Positions 1 to 12,149 of a DNA stretch of 64,000 nt are shown piece after piece. Every line of letters starts with the position of its first letter. The stretch's first letter is position 1. Under the pieces are notes generated by a model that worked only from the letters and a program-made list of their open reading frames with translations, did no database searches and was not told where the DNA came from. This stretch comes from Kappaphycus alvarezii. Its lineage: Eukaryota > Rhodophyta > Florideophyceae > Gigartinales > Solieriaceae. The DNA lies in NCBI GenBank assembly GCA_002205965.3, contig NADL03000640.1, forward strand, positions 186,001-250,000. The letters are read 5' to 3'. The position numbers and the translations under genes were made by a program.

Positions 1-3000
1 TACAGATTAATTGTAACTAAGGACCGAAAGTAATGGTTTACTAACGGCAGTTGCGGCTCATCAATTTTTTTAGGAGCGCTAATATAAACAGTTTGCAAGA
101 TTCGACTGGTAGCGAGCAATTTCTTCTCGGGGAAAAAATTGCTCAAGCTTCACTTGAACTTCCTCTATCTAAGCTTAGACCCTGAAATGCGAAGCCCGGG
201 ATTTGACGTGCACTGTAAGAAATTTAAAATGTTTTTGATTCTTTTCAAAGTATTAAACTCTTTCCTCACGTGTTCCTACTAACAATTGGCAAGTAAACCG
301 TCATTTGTGCGAAAGAATTATTACGGGCGATATTTACTTCAGCAGTGACCGATAATATATGTCATCGATGAAGGGATGCATTTGTGCAGCCCTATAAACC
401 TCTCTAGTGCAACGTACCGTAATTTAATAAGCAAAGAATATTTATGTGACGCGATCATAAAATTTTCCATGGCTGTATTGACAGTGATTTCAAATAGGAT
501 CCTAGTTAATCAGTAATCAAAATTTGGAGAAAGATCAATTCTTCTGACGCTTCTCGTGAATTTTATAGAATTTTGTACAGTTTTGAGGACAGACTATAGA
601 TGGGAACATGTAGAGAGATACCACGCACCTCTGGGATAAAATCAACCAATAGTAATTGTATCTAGACTTGTGGAAGATTAAGGTGAATTTGCATGTAGTT
701 CCCAAGCTTTGTATGATACCATTGGGGGTCAAAGTTCGTTTCCCCTAGAAATCGTCTCTCCGAATTTTCCTGTTTGAATATATTTTCGATACCCCACGAA
801 CAAAGGCCAAAAAGCTCCAAGTGAGTGAATTTTGCCAAGATATTACTGGTTTAAATAGAGATGTAGATGTCCATGCTGAAACAGAATGGAGATCTGAGTC
901 ACGTTTTGCTATCTTGATGAAATGAAAAGTAGAAAAGAGGTTTTTGCGTGTTCTTTTGGCAAAGTAAGTCCGATAAAATTGCATTGGAGTCGTATAAGCA
1001 CCATGTTTTCTGTAAAGATGTATTCTGGTGAGAAAAATTCCATCAATGTTGATTTCTCCATCGAATCTCCTAATCGATTTAATTTAATATAGCTCAATTT
1101 AAGCCATAATAGACACCTGATTTACTGCCACAAACAGTCGTGCCCGGTAGTTTCTCAACAATTTTGAGTCTGAGTCCACCCAAAGAAATGCGTTTTTGTA
1201 ATTCAACTATTTGACCCGGATAATGATATGGATATAAGCGCCGAATCGGATCACGAAAAAAACTCAACAAGGTTCAAGAAATGATTCATTTGGTAAATTT
1301 TAAGGTCAGTTGAAGTAGGACATTGCTTTTGGAGCTAATGCACAATCAGGTGGATTTATCCTTGGCGATCAAGTCAACGCTTGAAGATAGGAATAAATGT
1401 AGATCCTGATTCGTCATTAGAAGGAATACGGATAAATAAAATGATCTCAAAGCTCATAGAAGCACTGCAGTACGTTTACACCAAGTTTGCCTGATTCTTA
1501 CACTTGGTCCAGATTAGAATTTTCTACACCTGGTCGTAAAATATACGTTAAGCGTACCTACAAGCATCATTAGCTATCATGTATATTTTTATCTACAGAT
1601 TCGAGCACAAGAAACTAACCTTAAACAAGCCCGTTTCACCATTACGAAACATAACTTTAATGTTCTGTGTGATTCTGGAAGATCTATGGCACAAGACCCT
1701 GAACGGCCATCGTCAAAAGAAACTGGACATATTATCTTCCAAAATAGATTCAATCCTGAATAACTTTCAGAGAAAGAGGCATAGGTAGAACTTTTCGGTT
1801 CCTATATCGATAGTGAATGAGCGCACTTAACAAACCCTTTAAGAAAAGCACTAAAATAAAAAGGGATGCATTTTAGACCCCGGGGTTCCCCATCTTCATA
1901 TTCTTTGCTCCCTCTCTACCAAATTATGCATAGATACCTGCCCTCAACTGCTTACTTTACCACTTCACTTGGACTATCTGGACACTGCTGAGCACTTCGA
2001 GGGCAAAAAAGGAAGAGAACGTTGCGTTGAGATCTGCTTCCGTAAATATATCGCCCTTTTCATTCTGTGTGGAGTATGAGAGAGAATAAAGGCTCAGAAA
2101 TTTCCGGTGGGAAAAGGAGAGACACTAATTTTTGTTTAATGCTAGTTTTCATTTTGGGCGTTGAACAACTTAAGCTTTTATCGCTATTCTTTGGTTTTGA
2201 AACGCTTCTTGGGGGCTGAATGTTGAATTATAACATAAATATACGATCTTCGTTGCACTTGGTCGGTAGGATAACTGCAGATGTTAAGCTGATATGGCTG
2301 ACATATTCGTTTTCTTCAATTTGGTTGCAACGTTCGTTAGATTTAAATCGGGGTGAATTTTCTAGGTGACAACTGTTGATTACTTATTCTTCAAGCTTAG
2401 AACTTAAGCGAAATTTCCGTCTCATAAGCGATCGTAAATTTGAATAAAAGAGCTAGTAAACTTTGGGAGAACGGGACAGCAGGAGACCGGATCTTTTCAA
2501 GATAGTTTTACGTCTTAGAAATGCTTTTTGTTGCTATCCCATTAGCATTATTTGAGTCCTAATAGTGGCGTCCAACCACCCTAAAGAATATATTAGGGAC
2601 TTTTATGCAGTTTTTTGTATTTAATTTCTAATGGTTATCTAATCTGGTAGTATGCGAGCGCAGAATGTGCCCCGCTCATTTTTCATTTTCTAAAGACAAT
2701 ACTTCCCGTTTATGACGAATTTTATGACAAATAGAATGCTTTGATAATACAACAGGAAAATAATCCTTTATTTGTTTTTTTGGTGCATACCTGGTTGCAG
2801 AGAATATTGCCTGCACATTATTCCGAACCTAGATTTATTGGGCATATTTTGAGGTTACTTGCATGAAAGATCTAAAAAGGAAATTTTTGTGGAGTTCCAT
2901 CGAATATTTGACGACTGCGGTGAAGATGGGCTGCAACTAGATTTCTTACGAGTATTCCTAAACCGTACAGCACTATTCATAATTTAACTTATGTATGCAA

Positions 3001-3200
3001 TGATACAGGAGTAGGGGAGGGAAAATAGTAATAATAGAGTCTACGGTACCATAAAATATGGGTAATTTATGCCTATTTGCTAATCAAAAATTGAAAAACG
3101 ATACTTTATATGATAATACGCTGAGAGAGTTTAAGATGTGTAAACATAGGTTCACCATTAAATTACACACCTATGGAGTGATTTTACTAAACTATACCCT
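1..3200. other. AT-rich non-coding region
   Basis: No reading frame here has a recognisable protein domain, and the longest open frames are 60-80 codons with no biased composition. I see no long tandem repeat, no terminal repeats and no RNA gene. The sequence resembles decayed intergenic DNA. Confidence 0.6.
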
Positions 3201-3224
3201 CGTATATTTGTTTTAAAGTACCTA

Positions 3225-4450
3225 TTGTGTCCATTTTCCACCCCTCAAACCCTTCAACCGCATGCAAACAAGTGTACGCTAGTCCTCCCCAGGGAGAATG
3301 GTATGGCACGAATCATCATTATATGCACTTATTCGCACCTTGCAGTAGCTGCGAACTACAGCGTTCGTTTGCAGCTGAAGAAAACTCTATTCATTCGGGA
3401 CATGCGTGAGGATCTGATAAAGATCAATCTGCTTAGCCTGTAGAACAGCTTTTCAACCTTCAACGTAAACACCTGTAGCGATGCATCAGTTTTGTGATGC
3501 AATGGACTTCAGTGAAGAGACGGGGCTTGAGCCAATCATTGAGCCACAATTTCCGCAGCTTGACTTTTTGTTAGTCAAGCACAACTTCATCGGAACCGGA
3601 AATCTCCTGGAGAAGACATTAAGAAATGCGACCTTCTTTGCTTGGGTAGGGTCGTGGCAATGAAGAAATTCTTCAAGGACGTTGAAGGGACCTGTGCATT
3701 CGTCTGCGTTTAAGGCACAGTGGTCTTCGTGTCCGCAGCCTTCCGCTGCCCGTCAGGGTACGGCGTCCTCGTTCAGCTGTCTCACCGCTTCCAAATCGGG
3801 ACCGCAGTTGGGCCAGCGCATGTGGTAACTTTCATATCACTCAAATTACCATTGGAAGCATGCGAATTCCGTTTGCCACGAGACTATACCTTTATTCCGA
3901 ACGAAGTATCTAAAATCGCTGCACTAATGCGCTGGACCGCAGAAGTCACGAGGAGGTAAGAGTAAAAATGCTCTCCCAAATTCGCTGCATGGGTTTTACT
4001 ACGTCTTTTTGTCTACCCATTTTGTTGGTTAGATCTAAGGTGATATTTAGAATGAAGATTTCATCCTTGAGTGAATTATTCTAAGAATTCATAGAAACAT
4101 TCTACTGTAAACAAAGCCTGCCTACAAACACTTTTAGTTATGAAATTTTGACATCACAAGCTGCTACGTTTGTTGAAGGAGTGCGAAGGAAAATAAGAGC
4201 TCTGAATAACTGAAAATATCTCATAGACTGCAGCAAAAATTCAAAATTGCATACCTGTGGGTGCAGAAGTGAACCAGCGAGCGGTATATTCAAGGCGTAA
4301 GACCCTCCATTGTCCTCAATACCGGCCGATTACCACACCAGATGGGCTTTTATTTCAAATTCACAGCGTCAGAGAGGAAAGGAGGCATGATGTAATGTTA
4401 CACCGCAAAAGCGGATTGGAAAACCATACAGAGCAACCACCACATTGATG
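3225..4450 (+). other. cluster of short unrecognised open frames
   Basis: This stretch is richer in G and C than its surroundings and holds four plus-strand open frames of 60-79 codons (around 3225, 3481, 3720 and 4257) in different frames. They could be remnants of a broken gene or transposon. I recognise no domain in any frame on either strand, so I do not call a gene. Confidence 0.25.
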
Positions 4451-4855
4451 GCCCGCATTACTTCCTTTATGGAGACCCGGCGTATGTTTGACTTCCTTGA
4501 CTGCAATTAGCATTTCCCTCGAGAAAGCTAACCCCTAAGCAGATACATTACAAAAATAAAATGAGCTCAATGTGGGGGACGTAGAATGGGGCCATAAAGA
4601 AGCGAAACTTTTCTTCACATTGCAAGACATGAAACGAAAAATTAAGACGCTTGATGCACTTATTGCTTTACTTTAAATATCGTCAAATATGATCCTTAGC
4701 TTCAGGAATTTCCTGGAGTACGAGAAAGAATGGTCCACACAATTATTACTCAATTCTGCATTGATTGAAATGTAAGCGAACTTCCATGCAGATGAGAAGA
4801 GCGGCGACTTGTGATATTTTTGTACTCCCGCCCATGAAACTAATTTAGTGCGGAG

Positions 4856-4901
4856 CCCTATCGCTCCTTTTATGGAGCCACAGTTGGAAATAGCGATAGG
4901 G
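4856..4901. repeat. 10-bp inverted repeat
   Basis: CCCTATCGCT at 4856-4865 is the exact reverse complement of AGCGATAGGG at 4892-4901, with a 26-base loop. The surrounding 4.9-6.5 kb has no supportable gene. It may be the end of a small foldback element. Confidence 0.45.
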
Positions 4902-4904
4902 GAG

Positions 4905-6560
4905 CTAGTATCGTTTAAGTGATTTTCTACAAATTTTTTGGGCGTTCCAGAGCTATTTATTAGCTAACACACAAAGTACTGCGATCATCTGTTTTCGATC
5001 AACAAGACCGTCCATCCTTTCCTCCACGTAAATACGCCTCCGATACAGATCCTCCAGCCTGTGCTTTCACTTCGGTTCCCTCTCCGCTTTTTCTGCTTAA
5101 GACCTAAGTGAATGAATTCAAGCTCTGTTCGCTCCATTTCGGTCACTTCTCGCTCCTCAAATTCTACCAGGACATTCTGCAATTATAAATTCTCAGCAGC
5201 AGATGAAGAGCGGTACTACTTAAATAATCTTCGTGAATTATATTCTCGCGTTAAAGCTTCGGAGTTCTGTTCGAGTGAATTCTCCATTTTTTGAGTTTTA
5301 CATTCTGTTTCGGTCTTTTCGTCCTTTTCGCCTTTTTCAGGGTCACCATTTTCGACTTTTGCTGCGATTATGTCATCCAAAAGCGTCTCCGTCTCTCCAT
5401 GAAACTCCTTAATCCCAAATGCTATAGTACTGCTTTGTTATCCTTTCCCCAATCGATTCGGAACTTCGTGAACGATCCATTACTGCCTTTACGGCTGCCA
5501 TCGACAGATTTCTAGTGGAGATAAACGTGAGAAGGACACGAAAATCTCAAATAATTTTTTGAAAGAGTTTTTTTGGCCCTACTTTGCGACATATGACCCA
5601 GTCTTTATTGTATGGAGGAGCATGATCACATCAATACCGTCGTTGAAACGAAAACTCCTTTTATTCTTCGTATGCAGTTGTTTCATAGGCTCAATTGATG
5701 CTACGTAATGTAAGGGAGGCCAGTTTCGTTGCTTTAGTTTTCTTGCATGCTCGAGTCTGAGATAGTATAAAGGTAGTGATCGAAGAGATGAATTGAGGTT
5801 AAAAGTAAGTGTGGGGCTGTAATACGTGCGAGCGTTTGAGTACTTTTGCGTTTGGTTGATTTGAAATGGGTTAGTATGCGAGTAGGAATGGGATGAAAAT
5901 AGCGAAAAGATTGTTCCTGCTCATTTCAGTTTGAAGCTATTTAATGTGCGAGAAAGGAATAATTGCGAGATTTTTTCCAACGAACTCCTTTTTAAATCGT
6001 TATTTAAGCGGTAATAGCACCTTTCGTCACTGGGATGCGAAAATCTCGCTATCGTCGGCCACCCTTATCGCAAAGCAACTTTACTGCAATTTTCACGGGA
6101 GATTTGTAGTTTACTTGGCACTCTTACAGCACTATCACAGGAAGAGCTGATTTCTGTTATCTTTTTTGAACTAATTTTTGGACAACTCCGTTCTCTGCTA
6201 ATAGTAGGTAGTGTACTGTATAATAAGTAAAGTTTTTTCGACTAAAACCCATCATTGATCATGGTACTGTACATTCGCCCGAGTGCTCAAAAGGGCGTCT
6301 TGTCCGGACCACTCGGCTTTCAACTTGGACCTAATACTATCCCAGATGGAAACTATTCACTGGTCCAAGTGTAGACATAAAGAACTTCTTATATTTATAT
6401 TTATCAACTGTCTGGCATTGGATTAACTTATCCACGACCTAAGTGCATCCCATTGGTTGTAGAAATGATCAGAATAGATAATTTTAGGTAATTTGATCTG
6501 GCGTCGTACCTTTCCCAGTGGCAAATGGATAAATAAAAATTTTACACTGGAGCTAAAATC
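4905..6560. other. non-coding region
   Basis: Short open frames around 5112, 5291 and 5944 have no recognisable domain and no partner frames that join into a longer protein. I see nothing else supportable. Confidence 0.5.
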
Positions 6561-6561
6561 A

Positions 6562-6588
6562 GGGGCTATAAATGGCAAATATAGCCCC
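6562..6588. repeat. 8-bp hairpin near the Harbinger left end
   Basis: GGGGCTAT (6562-6569) and ATAGCCCC (6581-6588) form an 8-bp perfect stem around an 11-base loop. It lies about 200 bases upstream of the Harbinger relic. I looked for a matching terminal repeat beyond the transposase start near 9.1-9.7 kb and found none, so its link to the element is only positional. Confidence 0.35.
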
Positions 6589-6852
6589 CGAAATATCCTT
6601 TTTGATAAACAGGGACAAACACATGGCGCAACATCATTGGATTAAAACTCAGTTTCCCGCCAATCTTGACAAGCATCTATCTTGGATCGACGTCACAAAG
6701 TCGTTTCACTCTCCCATTCGCCTAACTTAACTTCACCCTGGATTATTTTCCCCGCCAATCCAATCCAAACAAAACAGTACAATGAGCTCCCCTCTCCCAC
6801 ATCAGCAACCGCAATCTAGCGCCTCTCCGCACGCATCCCCCCGAAGCCACAG

Positions 6853-7639
6853 ATGCGCTCGCGAGGCTCAAACTACTCCTCTCTTGAGGACTGTGCGCTC
6901 GCTCGAGCATGGCTGAAGGCGTCCGAGGATCCTATCATTGGATCTTAACAGAGAACTTTGTCGTTTTTTTAGATAGTGGCAGAGGTTGACAGTAAGCTGA
7001 AACCTCCTACAAGGGAAGAGCAATCTCTAGAATCCCTGGAGAGTAGATGCAACCTTATCAATAAAGAATCCGTCACATTTACAGGCTGTGCCAATAACAT
7101 TCGTATATCGAAACCAACTTGGGTAAGCGAAGATGACAATTACAAGATGTCCACGGCATTTTAAAGCGGTATGAAGATTCAGTCGGCTTCTGACAACTGC
7201 GGTAAGCGTTTTAACTTTTTTTGGCATGTAAGTTCTTAAAGGATTATCAAAAGTTTTCTGGTGCTTTGTTCGTAACTAAGTTGTTGGCACAAGTAAAGCT
7301 GAAACCGGTGCTGTCGTAGTTAGCGATGAGGGAGATGTACAGAACACTCAATCCGACAAGCGCTCTGATGATTTTCCGATAGGTCGCCGTAAAGCGAAGG
7401 ATGCACTATCGAAAGCGTCGTCAGCTGAAAAGGAAATATATTTGGCTCAGATTTCTATTGGTCTGCAAAAGGCTCGCAATGAATCTCTGGAACGTCATAA
7501 TGAGAGTATGCTCTTCTCTAATGCTCCCAAAGAATGCAACAGTGCTGAAACTATTGAAGCTGTAATATTTTTCGCGCTGAAGTTCTACAAAAGGCGCGCA
7601 AAGAGCAGCCGCCAATTCAGATTCCGGAAATGCCACTAA
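6853..7639 (+). pseudogene. Harbinger accessory protein, Myb/SANT-like DNA-binding type, broken
   Basis: In one plus frame from the ATG at 6853 the translation reads like the second ORF of Harbinger elements. An RGSNYSSLED...ARAWLKASEDPIIG helix opens it, then SLESRCNLINKE, FTGCANNIR, and an aromatic FNFFWH block near 7210. In the family this protein binds DNA and helps bring the transposase to the nucleus and the ends. The frame holds TAA and TAG stops near 6950 and 6970 and TAA at 7162. A second open part in another frame (about 7280-7639) starts with a DDFPIGRRKAKDA motif, matching the conserved basic R-P-G-x-K-x-A-K motif after the SANT region. An alternative upstream ATG at 6781 is in a different frame. 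Confidence 0.7.
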
Positions 7640-7849
7640 TTCGGATTCCGGAAATGCGGTATTTTTCTCTTCATCCCTTCCTTTTTGTTCTAGTCACGAG
7701 AAGGACCCCAAAAACGAGTAACAGGATGGATAGCCAGGGCACTAAATCTGGAGCATTGGGTAAAGCTGTCATTTACAAGGAAGAACTCCCTTTCCGTTCC
7801 CATAAATGGTCCATGACTGGGTTTCGAGTGTTGTCATATTCTATCTCGT

Positions 7850-9025
7850 TTATGGTAAAATAATTTCGGTACCACAAAGACGCAAGCGAGCCTCGAGGCA
7901 AAACGGTTCCGTCTTGCTGTGGTTCCAATGTGCCCCACATGGGAATAGCCTCCTCCCGATTAGGACGTCAGAAATAAAATCTTGTCCCTCAAAAACTCGC
8001 CCTTCCCTTTCCTCTCGCTCCTCCACAGCCATATTGTGAAGAATGATGCAGCATTTCATAATTTGAACCCTGAAAGCCTTTTGACCAGTATCTGCCGGGA
8101 CGCGAAATAATATGCCACTTTCCTTGCACAACTCCGAAAGCCCTTTCGACCTCTTTTCGTTCCTCCTCCTGACCTCTCGGTAACAGCTTCTCCTTTTCAG
8201 TAATGGTTTCCATAATAGTGTGCGAGAAGCATGGCCGCTTTAGATAGATACCGTCAACCATCCAATAGGGTACGTTTCGTGTCTGATCGCATATATTAAA
8301 TTCCAGCGATGGTGGATATGTTCCGTTTGCTACATTGGACAGAAGGGGAGAGTAATCTAGAATTTTGATGTCATTGCAAGAGCCGAGAATGCCGAAGAAA
8401 GTATGCCAAATCCAAAGCGAATCGCCTGCGATAGCTTCTAGTTTTATAGGAGGTACTCCCTCTTTCCTTTCCAACTGACCATGCCAGGCTGTAGGACAGA
8501 GTTTTCAAATCCATTTGCAACAATCCAAACTCCTTAGCATTCCAAGAAACCCACGTTTGTCTGATTGACGTAACAGTCGCTTTAAATCCTCTTCATTTGG
8601 GGCTCGTAAATACTCCTGAGAAAAGGAATCAACAACAATACGAACAAACTTTTTAACTCATTCGTCTATTGTAGAAGCCCCAATGCGAATATATATATTT
8701 CAAGTGAATCTGAAGAACAACCATAAGCAAGAACGCGCATATCAGCAGTATCGTTCTGCTATCCTGTCACTCTAAGCTTATCTGTGCAGTCTCGTCTTTG
8801 TGTAAAGTATGTATTGGTTTTGAGTAAACCATAAATGCGGAGTAATCGCTTCCTCGAAATTCTAAAACGGCGTGTAAAGAGGACATCGTTGTAGACAGGA
8901 CTTGCACTGCAATAGTCCTCATAAAGGCGCTGCGCACCTTGACGGCGATTAAGGTCAATGTTTGGCGCTCGACCAGGCCTCGAGCTTGCCCTCTTTGATC
9001 GCTCCTCATCGCTGTCCGAAGCCAT
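7850..9025 (-). pseudogene. PIF/Harbinger transposase (DDE_Tnp_4 type), broken
   Basis: The family cuts and pastes the element with a DDE nuclease. The order of conserved blocks on the minus strand is complete. An N-terminal FRISRKRLLRIYG region runs from 9025. LAYGCSSDSLEIYIRIG lies near 8725. GFLGMLRSLDCCKW has the first catalytic Asp at 8525, and LWIWHTFFGILGSCNDIKIL follows. VDGIY has the second Asp near 8255, and KEVERAFGVVQ has the Glu near 8147. CIILHNMAVEE is the C-terminal signature. Breaks: TAG at 8759, a frame change in an AT run near 8690, TGA at 8658, a TGA replacing the expected Trp near 8502, and another frame change near 8080. All three catalytic residues remain, so decay is moderate. 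Confidence 0.88.
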
Positions 9026-9082
9026 CAGATCTTCAATTGTGTCAAAGAGATCCTCGGAGGCCAGTTCTTAAATAATTCGATT

Positions 9083-10300
9083 CTACATGGCGGAAAGGGA
9101 AATTAGAGCGTTGCGTACGGTGTAGGCAGGAATGAGCAGGAGGGCCTTTCTGAGTGCGCTGAACTTGACCGGTGTGAAAACACTTCCGGGATCAAATAAG
9201 CAAATATTCATGTTTTTATCTGGCCAACCAGAAATGTCCACGTTGAAAATTTTTTTGATCATTTGCTTCAACTGGTGGGGATGCTCTAATAGATACATCT
9301 AGCCTTACTGGCTATTTTCTATTCGGAAAATGTCATCAATCGATGCAAAATGTATTAAATTGATGACACATGGTAAGAACGAAAAAATAACTTCAAATTA
9401 TTCTTTTAACGCCCATTTTCGGTTTCCAATTTCTCTTACGTCTCTGACACCTGTGGAAGGTCTTCGTTCAGAACTTCTAAACTTTCATTGGCTCTAGCAA
9501 CAAATTATCTCTCACATAAGACATTTCTTAGCAGATGCGACTAAACATACTAGAAAATTATAGCTGAAAGTAGAAACCAGGTGCATCATGTATCATTTAT
9601 TTCAAAAAATTTCAGAATATTTCGTTTATTTCTTGTCTGGATCGACTCTGGGGAGGGTAGGAGGTCGGCATCAGTATTTCAGCAGGCATTGGTTCCGTGA
9701 CTAGGACAGGGAACGGCACCTCGAACTGCCAATTTAGTGTTGCAGCTCAGATGACATGGTATGCCAAAGAGCTGCGCACGGACTTGTGGCGGGGAGACAT
9801 CTCATATATGCATGAAACTAAACTACTAGAGACACTTAATAAGCCGCCATCCAGTTGTTTGCTCTGAACTTAGATCCTAACCTTCGCCTCTTCAAAGCCT
9901 TTTCCACTGTGTCTTTGGCTACAACCACTTCTATACTCCCAGTTTTCCCGTTTTCCTTTTTTCTCTCTCTATTTTTAATTGAACTATCCTCTCTGTTCTT
10001 CTAGGATATTAAGTCACCTGTGGCGCTCCGTAATCTTTATTCCACATATAAAGAGGAACTTGAAGGTTTTCGTTTGTGACAATGGCCTTATCCCCAATAT
10101 AGACTCATGTTACTGCTGAGAAACCTCTACTACGATAATCTTTCGGATTCTCACCCCTGATTTACTCGGTATTTGGATCCGATTCTTCTAAAAGGTTCAT
10201 CATATTGCAGATCACGGTCCGGTCTTAAAGCCCAGAAGGCAATTTATACCGTCCAGTATCCCAAGGAATGAAACCCCCTCTACCGATTCGACTTCTTATC
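9083..10300. other. non-coding region
   Basis: A 71-codon minus-strand open frame at 9083-9298 lies just upstream of the Harbinger transposase N-terminus and could be part of its leader, but no domain is visible. The rest, to 10.3 kb, shows no gene, repeat array or RNA that I can support. Confidence 0.45.
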
Positions 10301-10301
10301 G

Positions 10302-10350
10302 CCATAAAAGAGCTGTGCTACTGCATCGCAGTAGCACAGCTGTCTTATGG
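10302..10350. repeat. 49-nt near-perfect hairpin
   Basis: A 14-bp perfect stem (AGCTGTGCTACTGC at 10311-10324 with GCAGTAGCACAGCT at 10328-10341) closes on a 3-base loop. Beyond a symmetric 3x3 internal loop it extends by a further 6 bp (CCATAA with TTATGG). The total is 20 paired bases in 49 nt. It stands alone, with no gene within 500 bases. It could be a foldback transposon remnant, a small-RNA precursor or a recombination site; the sequence alone does not decide. Confidence 0.7.
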
Positions 10351-10814
10351 TTCTTATGTTCTCAAATAGAAAGAAGGAAAGAGAACACTCTGTTAGTCTT
10401 TATCTGTACTTTTTTCTTTTCTCACTGTCCAATGGGATCCCGTCACTCGAAGGGAACACCTGCACACAGTGAATGACCAAACATGTGCGGTTCAGTGAAG
10501 ACCCTGCTACTGTTATTCGATAAGTGCGCTCGGGTATAAGAGTTAGCGAATAAGAATCAATTGCGGGGGTGGGGTATTTAATTGAACACTGTGCAAAAAC
10601 TTGCGCTAAGTATCACTTAGTATATTTCGAATAAAATTAGTTCCAATGCATCTAAGCCCTTCAATTCCACATCATAAGCCATGGAAATAGTGACGAATCT
10701 ACTTTTCAATCACCAAGGACCTCACCCCAACACATATCCTCAATTCCTCCTTGAAATTTCCCTCCTTCATAACCGCCCGAACGGCACAATACAGCACCCA
10801 GTGATGGATTATCT

Positions 10815-10870
10815 AGCAAGCATGTAAGCCGCATTAGAGGCTACTGTCAATGCGGAGTGTCGCTGCTGGA
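10815..10870 (+). repeat. dispersed coding-like repeat, copy 1
   Basis: In frame it reads AALEATVNAECRC after a stop, matching copies at 11117-11186 and, inverted, 18404-18480. Similarity is stronger at the protein level than expected from random drift. This suggests fragments of an unidentified transposon protein rather than simple repeats. Confidence 0.5.
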
Positions 10871-11116
10871 ATACCTTCCATTTTCGAACCCCCTGTCAAA
10901 TCACACCCACTCACCTCAATTCCTAATTCTAATGGAAAATATGGTCTCTTTTCAAGAAATGACATAGGAGAAAAGGGCGGTTTACTTATTGAGATGTATG
11001 GATTGGCTGGAACCCATTTGGAGTTGTACATCTAAATGTCATATTAAATACATATACCGATGGTCGAAGCAAAGTACAAATCATTGTTGTCGAATGCTAA
11101 CACCAGCAACAGTAAA

Positions 11117-11186
11117 CCAGAAAGTAGATGGGATGCCAGCAAGCAGGCAAGCAGCGTTAGAATTCACTGCCGACGCCAAGTGTCGA
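11117..11186 (+). repeat. dispersed coding-like repeat, copy 2
   Basis: It reads NQKVDGMPASRQAALEFTA, closely matching YQKVEGRPASKQAALEVTV in the inverted copy at 18404-18480. No wider homologous context is recognisable. Copies 1 and 2 are 250 bases apart in the same orientation. Confidence 0.55.
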
Positions 11187-11295
11187 ACCTTCAAAACCAG
11201 TCCCATTGCGCGGCTGGCGACTGTTCTTCCAAACTCCGTGACCACTGAAAACGCCTCTAGATGCTATCCGCCAAGAGTAGAGATTGGAACAGGAA

Positions 11296-11823
11296 CTAGT
11301 CTGCTTCTCTCCGGTAATTCAGCAAGAAACCCTTGATACTTCCGCCGCTTTCCGCGCTCGCTGCATTAAGGCTGGTCATCGGGTTGAAATCCCGGACCCT
11401 AAAATGGGAGGGAGTGAGTAGATTGACGAATTTTATGTCGAAAAAGTCGGTTCCGCCTGCGTCACCCATAGCTCTGATGTCCAGTCTTGTCCGGTGTTGA
11501 AAATTCACACGCAGTTCGATGAAATTGCGCCTATCTACCGGTCCAAGATCGTTGCCTGGCAAAGCAACCTGATTTTTTCGGCGATTGTTGCGCTAGCATC
11601 CATACTCACAGTGCAGCAAATTGTCCCCATGGATTTCTAAAGTCTCAGGGCACCCAGGCTTCGGGCAAAGAGTGTCGGGGGCGAAAAACAGAGGTTTGCA
11701 GAAGTACGACGGCCACACCAAGAACTCCTTGCTCCTGATTTGTGTCCTCAACCCCGCGCAAGGCGCACAATGGACCCATCCCTTAGCTTCAGCTAGTGAC
11801 ACGTAAATGGCATTACTTTCCAA
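11296..11823 (-). pseudogene. C-terminal nuclease-domain fragment of a LINE-like retroelement
   Basis: One minus frame, interrupted by a single stop near 11593, shows an AEAKGWVHCAPC segment. Then comes a zinc motif (LCPKPGCPETLEIHGDNLLHC: Cys-Cys...His...Cys) and DIRAMGDAGGTDFFDIKFVN. That last block fits the PD...D-x-(T/K) pattern of PD-(D/E)XK-type nucleases found behind the reverse transcriptase in this group of retroelements. It is a different lineage from the 18.7-24.3 kb elements and closest by eye to the 41.8-43.0 kb fragment. The reverse transcriptase part is missing. The fragment ends about 30 bases from the copia insertion point at 11860. Confidence 0.65.
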
Positions 11824-11855
11824 ACAATAAACTGTATCTAAAATTTTCTCCTTTC

Positions 11856-11860
11856 GAAAC
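11856..11860. repeat. target-site duplication GAAAC (left)
   Basis: GAAAC directly precedes the left LTR and is repeated directly after the right LTR at 18137-18141. A 5-bp duplication is standard for copia-type integrases. Confidence 0.9.
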
Positions 11861-12141
11861 TGTGGCGCGACACGGGTGTCTCTTGAGGGAAAAAAAGAGT
11901 CCGAGCTCTTTGCGGAGGAATGTGGATGACGAGGAGGGATTGGTAGGATTGAAGATTATTGAGCGGTCAAAGCTGGGCAAAGGATATCAGTAAAAGTGCA
12001 GCGCACAGTTTTCGAGACAATTCCTCCTTGATCGCTTTCCTCAACGATGGTGACGAGGAAAGCCCAACCTAAATTACGGCGTCGCGAGTAGAGCGACAGC
12101 GCAGCACTAATTACAGTTGCATTACGGTGCAGTGCTCAACA
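11861..12141 (-). repeat. copia 3' LTR (281 bp)
   Basis: Matches 17856-18136 from TGTGGCGCGACA to CTCAACA over its full length with about 11 differences. It is the 3' LTR because the element is coded on the minus strand. Confidence 0.93.
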
Positions 12142-12149
12142 CTCCCCCC
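12142..12149 (-). promoter_or_regulatory. polypurine tract of the copia element
   Basis: On the minus strand GGGGGGAG lies immediately before the 3' LTR, the expected place for plus-strand priming during reverse transcription. Confidence 0.75.

Larger units (their letters stand above)
6780..9080. mobile_element. decayed two-gene PIF/Harbinger DNA transposon
   Basis: PIF/Harbinger elements carry a DDE transposase and a second protein with a Myb/SANT-like DNA-binding domain. Both halves are here: the second-ORF relic on the plus strand and the transposase on the minus strand, converging tail to tail with about 200 bases between them. Both are broken by stops and frame changes. I could not identify terminal inverted repeats or a 3-bp TTA/TAA target duplication, so the outer borders are approximate. 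Confidence 0.75.
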
